DNA of 38,532 bases from Planctomycetota bacterium (GTDB taxonomy: Bacteria > Planctomycetota > UBA8108 > UBA1146 > JAJFFE01): assembly GCA_021776775.1 (NCBI GenBank), contig JAJFFE010000299.1, forward strand, positions 1 to 38,532, given 5' to 3'. The notes beneath the pieces were generated by a model. The model saw only the letters and a program-made list of their open reading frames with translations, made no database searches and was not told where the DNA came from. Below, piece after piece: positions 16,693-24,603 of this stretch. The translations under genes were made by a program, and so were the position numbers. Position 1 is the first letter of the stretch, and each line of letters begins with the position of its first letter.

Positions 16693-17274
16693 GTGCACAC
16701 GCTCCTTTCGAAGAATGGTGCAGACGACGCCACTTGCGCTCCGTCGCACAGGACGAGCGTCCGCTTCAGTAGCAGTGGGAATTGCTAGCCGGCAGCGCAT
16801 CCGTAGAGGGGCCCGTCGGCCTCAACCTACGAATGCGTTGATCCACCGATGTGCGTCGTTCCCGCAGTGTGGCGTTTCAAGTTGTGTGGAGTTCTTTGAG
16901 AGCGAGCGGCGTCGAGTAGGAATGGCGAAGTCGCCCAGAGCGACAACGGAGTACGTGGGTGACTCGCTAGCTCACGACTGAGTGAATCGTCGGCGAAAAA
17001 TTTCAACGGTGGTCGAGTCGACCGCCTTGCTCTGACGATCGGCGGCAACCTGTCGCACTCACTCGTGGCTCGAATGTTGAGCGTGCGCACACAACGTCAA
17101 ATGCGAGCGCTTGTGCCACGACGCCGTCACCTCTGCAGACGGCTAGGTCGGCCGGCACTACCTGCTCGAGCCACCAACACGGCGACACGCGAAACGAAAC
17201 GGATCGGCTGAGTCGTCACGGCGGAGTGCTATAACTAAGAATAATTGTCTCTTCTCCCGTCGAAAGATTTCACG
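16693..17274. other. Divergent intergenic region with a possible -10 element
   Basis: About 580 bp between the Cys-heptad gene (minus) and the FG-GAP gene (plus). No coding frame is supported. An AT-rich patch near the right end (TATAAC at 17230-17235, then GAATAAT) stands out from the GC-rich surroundings and could be the -10 box for the gene starting at 17275. No good -35 match is present. Confidence 0.35.
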
Positions 17275-18786
17275 ATGAATCACCGCGTAGCACTGGCCGG
17301 TTTGTTGTTCCTCTTCTTGGGTTGTCCGGTCCCCGTCGCCGGTCAGTGTCTCTTCGAAACCCACCTGTTCCAAGGCGCCTTTATCGATTGGGGTCATACC
17401 CATGGCACTGCCGTTGCCATTGAAGGTGATGTCGCCCTCGTGACGCGGTCGGTCGTCACCATCGAAGATCCGAGCACGGGGGTGGTCTATGTCTACCGGC
17501 GAGGATCCGACGGGAGCTGGACAGGAGACGCTCTTCTCAGCTTCCCCCCGATGCCGAGTTACAACGCCTTCGGGGAATCGCTCGTCGTCCGAGGCGATAC
17601 GATCTTCGTGGGAGATCCTCGAGGATGCGTTATCACCGGTCCCGGTTGTTCACATGTCGGAGCGATCCATGTGTACAGCTTCGATGGCAGCACGTGGAAT
17701 CTCGATCAGCGGATGACACCGAGCGAAGGCGGTAACGGTCTGGGGTTCGGTCGGTCGGTCGCCATCGATGGGGATCGGATGGTGGTCGGAGTGAACGGCC
17801 AGGGGCAGATGAAGGTGTATGTACTTCACTACGATGGCGATCAGTGGAACGAGGAGCAGATCCTCGAGGCTCCGATCTCCGATCCTGTCCAGCTGTACGG
17901 GCGAGCGGTGGACATCTCAGAGGACCGGGTCATCGTCGGTGGCTTGCAGGCTAGCTCGTCGACCCTCTTCACCGGCGTCGTGTTCATCTATCAGCGTGAT
18001 CCTGCAACAGGCTTCTGGGACGTCGAGGAAGTCCTGACCCCGCCCGACACCACCGAGCAGATTCGTTTCGGAAGCAGTGTCGCGCTGGGGCCGAATGTCG
18101 CTCTCATCGGGGCGGAGAGAGATGGCACTGCGGGCGATCACGCCGGGGCCGCCTACCTGTTCGAGTTTGACGATGCCGCATGGACGATGAGTGACAAGTG
18201 GGTCCCGGACAACCTCCAGCCGTGGGATGCATTCGGAGATAGCGTGAAGATCGACGGCGACAACTACCTCGTCGCGGCACCGAGCAACTGGACCGACTCC
18301 ACGACGGGCGGTGCCGTCTACTGGTACCGACGGATGGACGAAAACTGGGTCGAGTCTCGGATTCGGCCGACGGAGCTGGCGGACGGCTACGCATTCGGCT
18401 CGTGCATCGATATCCGAGACTCCCAGGTGATCGTAGGGGCGCCCGGCGTGCCGTCGGAACCGGGAGACGGGTTCGGGGCTGCCTACGTGTTCCAACTTGA
18501 AGACGGCTTCATTCGTGGCGACTGCAACATGGATGCGCACGTCGATATCGCCGACGGGATCTGGTTGATCTGGGAGCTTTTCCTACAGGGGAGCCATTCA
18601 CCCTGCCCGGATGCCTGTGACGTGGATGACGATGGTGTGCTGACCGCCGGCGATGCGATCCAGATCTTCCAGTACTCCATCGGTGCGGGAAGTGGAGCTC
18701 CTCCGGCCTATCCGTTCCCGAATCCCGGTTTGGATCTCACGAGCGACGCACTGCATTGCCCGTCCGCCGTCGTCGACTGTCCGTGA
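17275..18786 (+). CDS. Secreted FG-GAP beta-propeller protein with dockerin module
   Basis: The start is the ATG at 17275, chosen for the signal peptide MNHRVALAGLLFLFLGCPVPVAGQ; the ribosome site is weak. The product has 503 aa. About seven FG-GAP-like blades follow, each with a [F]G-x-S-[VL] strand and a V-x-[VI]-G strand (NAFGESLVV, GFGRSVAI, RVIVGG, IRFGSSVAL, ALIGAERD, DAFGDSVKI, QVIVGAPG). Residues ~415-485 are a dockerin (RGDCNMDAHVDIAD, DVDDDGVLTAGD), and the chain ends in HC-PSAVVD-CP. It differs from the gene at 9267 by strong YVYRRGSDGSWT-type motifs between blades. It is predicted to be extracellular and calcium-binding. It is followed by a 274-bp gap and then the subtilase gene on the same strand. 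Confidence 0.85.
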   Translation: MNHRVALAGLLFLFLGCPVPVAGQCLFETHLFQGAFIDWGHTHGTAVAIEGDVALVTRSVVTIEDPSTGVVYVYRRGSDGSWTGDALLSFPPMPSYNAFGESLVVRGDTIFVGDPRGCVITGPGCSHVGAIHVYSFDGSTWNLDQRMTPSEGGNGLGFGRSVAIDGDRMVVGVNGQGQMKVYVLHYDGDQWNEEQILEAPISDPVQLYGRAVDISEDRVIVGGLQASSSTLFTGVVFIYQRDPATGFWDVEEVLTPPDTTEQIRFGSSVALGPNVALIGAERDGTAGDHAGAAYLFEFDDAAWTMSDKWVPDNLQPWDAFGDSVKIDGDNYLVAAPSNWTDSTTGGAVYWYRRMDENWVESRIRPTELADGYAFGSCIDIRDSQVIVGAPGVPSEPGDGFGAAYVFQLEDGFIRGDCNMDAHVDIADGIWLIWELFLQGSHSPCPDACDVDDDGVLTAGDAIQIFQYSIGAGSGAPPAYPFPNPGLDLTSDALHCPSAVVDCP

Positions 18787-19060
18787 TCGACGGGCTGTGT
18801 GCCGAGCGCTTGTGAGCCTCGGTCTACGTGACATCCATCGGAGAGTCAGTCGTCCGGCCGACTTCACCCGACGAGTGGCCCGTGGAATCAGTCCAACCTT
18901 GGTCTTCGAACAAGTCGGGAACTGGAAAAGACTTGGCGCGCGTGTGGCGGCCCGAGGAACCGTTCGATTTTGGACACATTTTAGAGTCTTCACCTACAAG
19001 CCACTTCGTGTGGGGCGCAGTCTGTTTGCCCGTTTCGAACTCTAGCGAAGGGGTGGTTGT

Positions 19061-20794
19061 ATGAAGTACTCCACGGTGTTGCTCGCTATGGTCGTGTCGA
19101 CGATCTTCACGGCTCTCGTCTTGGCCGAGGAGGGGGCGACGATGACGTCGACCCTCGTCATCCGGTTCGATAACGACGCCCGGGTGCGTCTGGATGATTC
19201 CGGCCAATTCACGTCTACCTACGGAGCTCTCGATTCGCTGCGAGGGTGGATCGAATCACGCGGGGCCGCGGTGTCTCGCCTCTTCGAGCGAATCTCCGAC
19301 GAGCGGTTAGAGGAGCTTCGGGAGTTGGCGGGATCGCGCAGTGGCCGAGTTCAGCCGGACTTTGCCGGGACGTACAAGCTCGTCTTCTCGGAATCCCGGA
19401 CTCATACGAACTGGCGTCCGGTCATGGAAACACTACGACAGTTTCCCCACGTTCGATTCGTCGAGCATTGGTCCGGCGATAGCACGACTCCTCCGCAGAC
19501 GAGTACGACTCCGCTGTCCGCGCCGTGGCAAGCGGACGAGACCGGTCGACTCCGTGTCGAGTGGGCGCGTGACGTCATGGGTGTCAACGGCGAAGGCGCG
19601 AAAGTGTGGGTCCTCGAAAGCGCATGGGCCCCGGTACACGAAGACCTCGCGCTCGACGATACCGACTGGGTTCACCCGTACTACACGTCGTCGCAGATCG
19701 ACGACTTGGACATCTACCACGGAACCGCAACCCTTGGGGTTTTGGCAGCCACCGACAATGGACTCGGCTACACCGGGATCGTTCCCGCGGCTGAGATCGT
19801 GGGGTACTCGAACGTTGCCGACCCGGCCGAGGAAGGCAATCAAGGGTGGGGCACGATTATCATGGATATCATCGAGAGGTCAGGAGGTGTCGGCAACGGA
19901 GCGGTGATCCTGATCGAGGCACAATCACCGATTTTCACTCCGGTCGAGACCTACTACTCCATTGTGTTCGACGCGATTCGTTGTGCAACCGACATGGGGT
20001 TTATCATTGTAGAGCCGTCAGGCAACGGAAACGACGATCTCGACGACGAAGTACTGTTTGCTGACTGGTACGCAGAGGCCGACGATTCAAGCGGGGCGAT
20101 CATGGTTGCTGGGAGCAACACAAACCACGCTCACAGAGTCGGCTGTTTTGGAGACCGAGTCGATCTCCACTGCACCGTTTCGGGGGATACGATTCGAACA
20201 CTGAGCTACAGCTGCTGTCCGTTGCAGCCGTGCGTGAGCGGAGCCGGAACGACCATCTGTTTTGACTCGTTGCCGGAGCGGAGCTATCACGACGATACTG
20301 GGACGGGCGGTTTCACCGGTACCAGCGGCGCCTCCGCCGCCGTCGCCGGAGCGATCGCGTCGATCCAGTCCTATCGCTGGTCGCAGGGGCTGCCGCCACT
20401 GCACGCCGACCAAATGCGCAGCCTGCTCACCTTGACGGGCACCCCGCAAAATTCGTGGGACGCCCTGACCAAACCGATCGGACCGATGCCAGACCTCGAG
20501 AAGGCGATCGAAGCGATCGGTACCGAGTTCATTCGGGGAGATTGCAACGGAGACGGCGTCGTCAACATCGGTGATCCGACCAGGATCATGAACATCCTGT
20601 TCGGAGTCGACTCGACCGACTGCGAAGACAGTTGCAACGCCAACGGCGACTCCGCCTTCGACATCGCAGACAGTCTCTACATTCTGAGTTGGCTCTTCCA
20701 CAGCACCGCGCCCCCGGCCGCCCCGTGGCCAAACTGCGGAATCGACCTCAACGTCGATGCACTCTGGTGCCTCACTCACGCCGGTTGTCCCTGA
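19061..20794 (+). CDS. Secreted subtilisin-like (S8) serine peptidase with dockerin module
   Basis: The ATG at 19061 has AAGGGG 7 nt upstream. The product is 577 aa: signal peptide 1-22, a propeptide-like region 28-140, S8 domain ~165-475, dockerin 490-577. Three catalytic-site motifs are clear: His220 (YHGTATLGVLAA), Asn322 (EPSGNGND, oxyanion hole) and Ser422 (FTGTSGASAA). The fourth, normally Asp in V-I-D-T-G, reads VWVLESAW with Glu186, aligned by the following HEDL. Glu at this place occurs in some S8 subfamilies having an E-x-G-W pattern, so activity is likely but should not be assumed. The dockerin has two loops (RGDCNGDGVVNIGD, NANGDSAFDIAD), and the chain ends in WC-LTHAG-CP. It may be a processing enzyme of the same surface assembly. 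Confidence 0.85.
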   Translation: MKYSTVLLAMVVSTIFTALVLAEEGATMTSTLVIRFDNDARVRLDDSGQFTSTYGALDSLRGWIESRGAAVSRLFERISDERLEELRELAGSRSGRVQPDFAGTYKLVFSESRTHTNWRPVMETLRQFPHVRFVEHWSGDSTTPPQTSTTPLSAPWQADETGRLRVEWARDVMGVNGEGAKVWVLESAWAPVHEDLALDDTDWVHPYYTSSQIDDLDIYHGTATLGVLAATDNGLGYTGIVPAAEIVGYSNVADPAEEGNQGWGTIIMDIIERSGGVGNGAVILIEAQSPIFTPVETYYSIVFDAIRCATDMGFIIVEPSGNGNDDLDDEVLFADWYAEADDSSGAIMVAGSNTNHAHRVGCFGDRVDLHCTVSGDTIRTLSYSCCPLQPCVSGAGTTICFDSLPERSYHDDTGTGGFTGTSGASAAVAGAIASIQSYRWSQGLPPLHADQMRSLLTLTGTPQNSWDALTKPIGPMPDLEKAIEAIGTEFIRGDCNGDGVVNIGDPTRIMNILFGVDSTDCEDSCNANGDSAFDIADSLYILSWLFHSTAPPAAPWPNCGIDLNVDALWCLTHAGCP

Positions 20795-21033
20795 GCGCAC
20801 GGCGGCGTAACAACCAAGGCAATCGACTGAGCAGGGCGGGCGGGACTCGGTGGAGTGCCGCTCGCGTTGGTGTCTGTCGCTCGACGACAAGACCGATTGC
20901 TCAGAGCCCGCAGGGTCTCAAGCTACCGCGCGAGCTTCGATGATGTTGTCGTAGTGGAGGACTCGGTCCTCGGGGAGTTCAATCACGACCTCGAGCACCC
21001 ACGTCAACACGGGGCGTTCGAGATAAGAAAGTT
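20795..21033. other. Chromosomal flank between subtilase gene and the island's left end
   Basis: About 240 bp without a convincing gene. The imperfect dyad GAGCCC-GCA-GGGTCTC near 20900 could act as a terminator for the subtilase gene, but no T-tract follows. A minus-strand frame reading LEVVIELPEDRVLHYDNII is protein-like yet too short to identify. Confidence 0.35.
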
Positions 21034-21084
21034 TGGTCGGGCAGAGAGGATTCGAACCTCCGACCCCCACACCCCCAGCGTGGT
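21034..21084 (-). other. Attachment site: 3' half of a tRNA-Pro(GGG) gene
   Basis: Read on the minus strand, this is a tRNA from position 26 to the encoded CCA. It has an anticodon stem CCACG/TGTGG around loop CTGGGGG (anticodon GGG), a 5-nt variable loop, a T stem GGAGG/CCTCT around TTCGAAT, the acceptor 3' strand CTGCCCG, then A and CCA. The required 5' acceptor strand CGGGCAG and a D-arm are missing: upstream of the anticodon stem the bases do not pair. This is the usual footprint of integration at a tRNA 3' end, with the integrase gene starting ~140 bp inward. The intact tRNA copy would be expected at the other end of the element; it is not in this window. Confidence 0.75.
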
Positions 21085-21225
21085 AAATGCCTTGTTGTAA
21101 CCATCGGCGCATCGTGCAGATGTGCCCAAGAGGCTTGCAATTAGGTCCCCAGTGTCCATATTGGTCCTGCCAGGTCCGAAGCATAGTCGCTGTCCACTCT
21201 TTGTCCAGTCGTCGGGAGCACCACA

Positions 21226-22461
21226 TTGAAAAGGTACGGCGCGCCGGTTCGAAGACCGAACTCGAAGTATTACAGTTGTCGAATCTACTGTCCGGAGACA
21301 GGCGCTGTGACGCGTCGATCGACGAAGGCCACTAATCTCCGGGACGCGAAGACAGTCGTCGAGAGCTGGCGTTCGCAAGAAACGAAACGTACCACCGACC
21401 CTGTCGCCGCCGAGAAGGAGGAAACTGAGCGCAGGGCAACGGCGCGTACTTTCTGGCAAGCCTGCAAGGAGTGGCTCGCCACGAAAGATGGCGTGGTCTC
21501 CGATAAGTACTTCGAGGTTCTCGAGCAGCGCGCAGACGCGTTTTGGAAGGCGAAGCTCGGGTCCAAGTCGCTCGGCTCCATCGACGCCGGCGTTCTCCGT
21601 GCTTACCTCAAGAAACGTAAGACCGGGACGCTCGACCCGACGAACAAGGAGCCACGACCGGTTTCTGTGACCACCGTCAACGATGACCTCAAGGCGCTCC
21701 GGCTCTTCTTCAAGTTCTGCATCCGGTCGGGTTGGCTCATGAAGAACCCTGCCACCGAGGTCGACCCGCTGCGCGGGACACCGAAGCGGAAGGGGCGATA
21801 CCTAACGCCAGAAGAGGAAGCAAGACTTCTTCGAGCATGCAGTGTGAGCGATCCGCAGACCGTGAAAGCGAAACGCAATACGGGCGGAAGGGCGGGGGGC
21901 TCGTCGACGACAAAGAAGAAGTCCTTCAAGCAGCGCGCCCACGTGCCGCCGTACTTGGCCCCGCTCGTCCGCGTCGGTCTGTACACCGGCTTCCGCCGTC
22001 GGACGTTGCTGAGCCTGGAGTGGCGTCACATCGACTTGAAGGAGAGGCGTTGGCGGGTCCCAGCTGAGATAGTGAAGACGTCCGAGGATCTGGACATCCC
22101 AGCGCTCGACGAGGCCGTGGAGGCTCTCGTGGAACATCGGGAGAAGCTGGGCAAGGATGACGACGCCACGAAGCGCCTTCGACCGAAGTCGCTCATTTTC
22201 GGACTCGATCCGGACTCGGACATCAAGCGGAGCTTTCGGTCCGCGGTCAAGCGAGCCAAGCTCGACGGCTTGAGCTTCCACGATCTTCGACGAAGCTTCA
22301 CGAACATGCTTCGGAGACGGGGCGTTCCCATTGACGTGGCTATGGCACTGTCGGGTCACCGCAACTTGGAGGTGCTAATGCAGTCCTACCGTGACGTTGG
22401 GTTTGACGAAGCGCGCAAAGCCCTCGATGGGATTGACTCCAGATCGAAAGCGGGCACATAA
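21226..22461 (+). CDS. int: Tyrosine recombinase / phage-type integrase
   Basis: The start is TTG at 21226, supported by GGGAG 7 nt upstream. The product is 411 aa. Residues ~1-60 are an arm-type DNA-binding region, 75-175 a core-binding SAM-like domain (FWQACKEWLATK, LKALRLFFKFCIRSGWLMKNP), and 235-400 the catalytic domain. Catalytic residues are visible: Arg257 (TGFRRRTLLSLEW), probable Lys284, His352-x-x-Arg355 (FHDLRRSF), His378 (LSGHRNL) and nucleophile Tyr388 (QSYRDV). A basic insertion (KKKSFKQR, ~225-240) precedes box I. It would catalyse site-specific integration and excision at the adjacent tRNA-Pro site. It is separated from the next gene by a long hairpin, so it is likely expressed on its own. 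All active-site residues are present, so it should be functional. Confidence 0.93.
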   Translation: MKRYGAPVRRPNSKYYSCRIYCPETGAVTRRSTKATNLRDAKTVVESWRSQETKRTTDPVAAEKEETERRATARTFWQACKEWLATKDGVVSDKYFEVLEQRADAFWKAKLGSKSLGSIDAGVLRAYLKKRKTGTLDPTNKEPRPVSVTTVNDDLKALRLFFKFCIRSGWLMKNPATEVDPLRGTPKRKGRYLTPEEEARLLRACSVSDPQTVKAKRNTGGRAGGSSTTKKKSFKQRAHVPPYLAPLVRVGLYTGFRRRTLLSLEWRHIDLKERRWRVPAEIVKTSEDLDIPALDEAVEALVEHREKLGKDDDATKRLRPKSLIFGLDPDSDIKRSFRSAVKRAKLDGLSFHDLRRSFTNMLRRRGVPIDVAMALSGHRNLEVLMQSYRDVGFDEARKALDGIDSRSKAGT

Positions 22462-22494
22462 GAGGATGACGCCGCCGGGTAGCTCCCGACGGTT

Positions 22495-22546
22495 GCCGGT
22501 GGATCTTGAATCACGTTCTTCCGTTTCGTGATTCGAGACCACCGGC
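22495..22546 (+). terminator. Long hairpin after the integrase gene
   Basis: A stem of about 20 bp is formed by GCCGGTGG (22495-22502) with 22539-22546, TCTT with GAGA after a bulged A, and GAATCACG (22508-22515) with 22527-22534, around an 11-nt loop. CATTTTG follows. It fits a terminator for int, although its length also suits a protein-binding dyad. Confidence 0.65.
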
Positions 22547-22566
22547 CATTTTGAAACGGAAGACGT

Positions 22567-23595
22567 ATGGTCAAGAAGAAGCGCCAGGTGGAGGACTATT
22601 CTCAGGCGGGCTGGGAGTCGATCGCCCAAGAGGCACGGACTGCGATCGCGGAACTCATCTACGATGGCAAGGTGGACCCGTTCTGCAAGAAACTTTCACC
22701 GTCGTTTGATGGCTTCACGCTAACGCCGCACGAGAAGACCGTGGTGCTTGGCTATTTGAAGGTTCCCGGTGTCGTCAGCGTCGCATGGCCTCGCCGCATC
22801 GCTCGCTACGAGTTCGAGCGCCGACGTCTAATGGGCGAGCTAGTACTCGAGGCTGCAGGCTATGAAGTAATCGATGAGTCAGCCTTTGCGTACCAGCGGC
22901 CAGGCGCGTACGGACTCGTTGAGTACACCCATGATTCCGACCCATCGCCAGTGATGGCCATCCTCCGTGGCGAGGGGGGGTACCTCGCGAAGCTCGGCGC
23001 TTTGGACAGAGACAGTGTCGACCTGTTTCCCAAGCCCAATACTGGAATCCGTCCACACGGTCGCCTCTGCGAGTACCTGTTTGAGTGGCGAGCGCTTTAT
23101 GCGCTTGCGAGCGAGCGCGAGCCACTTGTTGAAGTCGATTGCCGTGGATCGCTGCAAGAGATCCTGTGCGTCGTGGGTGCGGTCACGGAGTATGATGGTT
23201 CGCCGATTCCGACCGACAAAGTGATCTTCCCTGACCGCGCGCGGTGGTATCTAACCGGTCTGATCAGAGAGGTCGGATTTGAGGAAGTTGACGGGGTGCG
23301 TGCGCAGTCTCGCGGCGAAACTGAAATGGATGTTCATCTTGAAGACGGAACGATCATCAAGGAGCCGATCCCAAGTACTCGGGATTGGGCGCCGGTCGAA
23401 AGCCTCCATGGGTACACCGTCGAGACCCTAGCGAAGGTCGAGGATCAGACCCCGGGTAACATCAGGAAACGCTTGCAAAAACTGGCGCTTGACGCGATCA
23501 AGCGCGACGTGGTCATCAACGCTTCGGTTAAGAAACTAACAAGGAAGCGATGGTGGGCGACGAATCCTCTGCGCATCGCCAACCTAGGTAGTTAG
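22567..23595 (+). CDS. Hypothetical island protein
   Basis: The ATG at 22567 is preceded by GGAAG 4 nt upstream. The product is 342 aa with a basic N-terminus (MVKKKRQ), no signal peptide and no TM segment, so it is cytoplasmic. The C-terminal ~55 residues are basic and include a helix-turn-helix-like stretch (GYTVETLAKVEDQTPGNIRKRLQKL), suggesting nucleic-acid binding. The middle part contains no motif I recognise. It stands alone between the integrase hairpin and the inverted-repeat region, outside the replication operon; accessory or regulatory genes often occupy this place in islands. Function unknown. Confidence 0.75.
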   Translation: MVKKKRQVEDYSQAGWESIAQEARTAIAELIYDGKVDPFCKKLSPSFDGFTLTPHEKTVVLGYLKVPGVVSVAWPRRIARYEFERRRLMGELVLEAAGYEVIDESAFAYQRPGAYGLVEYTHDSDPSPVMAILRGEGGYLAKLGALDRDSVDLFPKPNTGIRPHGRLCEYLFEWRALYALASEREPLVEVDCRGSLQEILCVVGAVTEYDGSPIPTDKVIFPDRARWYLTGLIREVGFEEVDGVRAQSRGETEMDVHLEDGTIIKEPIPSTRDWAPVESLHGYTVETLAKVEDQTPGNIRKRLQKLALDAIKRDVVINASVKKLTRKRWWATNPLRIANLGS

Positions 23596-23611
23596 TGCCC
23601 TCAAGACTCCG

Positions 23612-23700
23612 CGCTATCTCGGTTAAATCTCGCGCTCTATTTGCGCAAAGCATCCAATATCCAAGACTTCTGCCGGGCGCGAGATATGACCGAGATAGCG
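23612..23700. promoter_or_regulatory. 24-bp inverted repeat pair, probable operator or replication-protein site
   Basis: The arm at 23612-23635 reads CGCTATCTCGGT, TAA, ATCTCGCGC. The arm at 23677-23700 is its reverse complement except for the central 3 nt (21 of 24 match). Each arm itself holds two ATCTCG direct half-sites about one helical turn apart. A 41-bp spacer separates the arms. The structure lies 70 bp upstream of the first gene of the replication operon, where its repressor or activator would bind. The HTH protein encoded next is an obvious candidate ligand; this is inference. Confidence 0.7.
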
Positions 23701-23770
23701 TTTTCGAAAGAGGCACGCGTTGAGTCTACGGTGTCTCCCGTTGTCAGCCGAACGACGGAAGGAGCCGATC

Positions 23771-24052
23771 ATGGCTACGAAGCAACGTGGAAAGCGTACT
23801 GCCAGCGGACAATCGTCCGCGGACCCGGTCCGCACGAGGGAGCGCCGAGACGCGCCGTCCCTGGAGGTCGCGAAGCGACTGGTAGGGACCAAAGCGGCGG
23901 CAGGACTCGAGGGTGTCTCCGAGCAAACGCTCTACAAGAGATTGCAGCGAAACCAATCCCTCGTCCAGCCGTACAGAATTCGCGTCGGCCAGCGGTGGCG
24001 TCTCCGATGGGATCCCATCGAAATCTGCGAAGCAATGGGAGGTGGCGAGTGA
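23771..24052 (+). CDS. Small helix-turn-helix DNA-binding protein (excisionase/AlpA-like)
   Basis: The start is the ATG at 23771 with AGGAG 7 nt upstream; a longer frame from 23720 has no ribosome site. The product is 93 aa. A basic, disordered N-terminus (KQRGKRTASG) is followed by a winged-HTH-like segment at ~residues 45-85: LEGVSEQTLYKRLQRN as the HTH, then IRVGQRWRLRWDP as a wing ending in a helix. This is the layout of MerR-type excisionase/AlpA regulators, which in phage satellites switch on replication and excision. It is the first gene of the operon, directly after the inverted repeat. Its stop overlaps the next start (GTGA). Confidence 0.7.
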   Translation: MATKQRGKRTASGQSSADPVRTRERRDAPSLEVAKRLVGTKAAAGLEGVSEQTLYKRLQRNQSLVQPYRIRVGQRWRLRWDPIEICEAMGGGE

Positions 24053-24603
24053 ACGCTTCCACCATTGCTACACCCTCCTTCGTCAGCCCCGCCAAACTCC
24101 TGGAGGGTGACACGTGGAAATCGATCTCCGCATGGAACCATGAGTCTTGGCGGGAACGGTATCACCTCGCTAGCGAGCCCCCCCCGAGCCCGGTGGTCGG
24201 AGCCACCGTGCGCATAACGTTCTTCGGTGCGCGGCCCAGGATCTCCGAGTCGTGGTGGGTGAAGGTCCAGTCCATTGACGAAAGCAGCTTCGATGGCGAA
24301 CTGATTCGCGCCCGGGACCGAGGCATCGAGCTGACCGCGGGTGCGCGCGTTCGTTTCTCGCGGCACCACATTGCCGAAATCGAGGCGGTCTGTCCCACGA
24401 GGAAGTCCGTCGCGCCTGAGTGGGCGACCGTCCTGGAACTTGCCTGGCCAGCGACCGAGAGGAAGGTCAAACAACGGTTCAGGGAGATCTCGCTCGAGTA
24501 TCAATTCGACGAGCGTGGCGGTTCGGCGGAGTCTCGGAAGATTGAGGCAGCCTACAGCGAAGCGTTGACGCACTTCGCCGCGGAAGAAGGGAGGTTGCTG
24601 TGA
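24049..24603 (+). CDS. Hypothetical protein with a C-terminal J-domain-like region lacking HPD
   Basis: The GTG start at 24049 overlaps the previous stop (GTGA) and has GGGAGG 6 nt upstream. The product is 184 aa. Residues ~45-120 are beta-rich (GATVRITFFGARP, SWWVKVQSIDE, LTAGARVRFSRHHIAEIE), resembling a small SH3-like barrel. Residues ~125-180 read like a J domain: VLELAWPATERKVKQRFREISLEY then FDERGGSAESRKIEAAYSEAL. The helix II / loop / GGS / helix III order of DnaJ is kept, but the Hsp70-activating His-Pro-Asp is replaced by QFDE. It is unlikely to stimulate Hsp70. It may be a protein-interaction module at the replication complex. Its stop overlaps the ATPase gene by 4 nt. Confidence 0.65.
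   Translation: MNASTIATPSFVSPAKLLEGDTWKSISAWNHESWRERYHLASEPPPSPVVGATVRITFFGARPRISESWWVKVQSIDESSFDGELIRARDRGIELTAGARVRFSRHHIAEIEAVCPTRKSVAPEWATVLELAWPATERKVKQRFREISLEYQFDERGGSAESRKIEAAYSEALTHFAAEEGRLL

Noticed and set aside
21034..21084. Complete functional tRNA-Pro
   Set aside because: The 5' acceptor strand and D-arm are absent; only positions 26 to 76 are present.
23641..24048. N-terminal extension of the J-like gene back to 23641
   Set aside because: It overlaps the HTH gene in another frame, lacks a ribosome site, and the GTG at 24049 has a strong GGGAGG.
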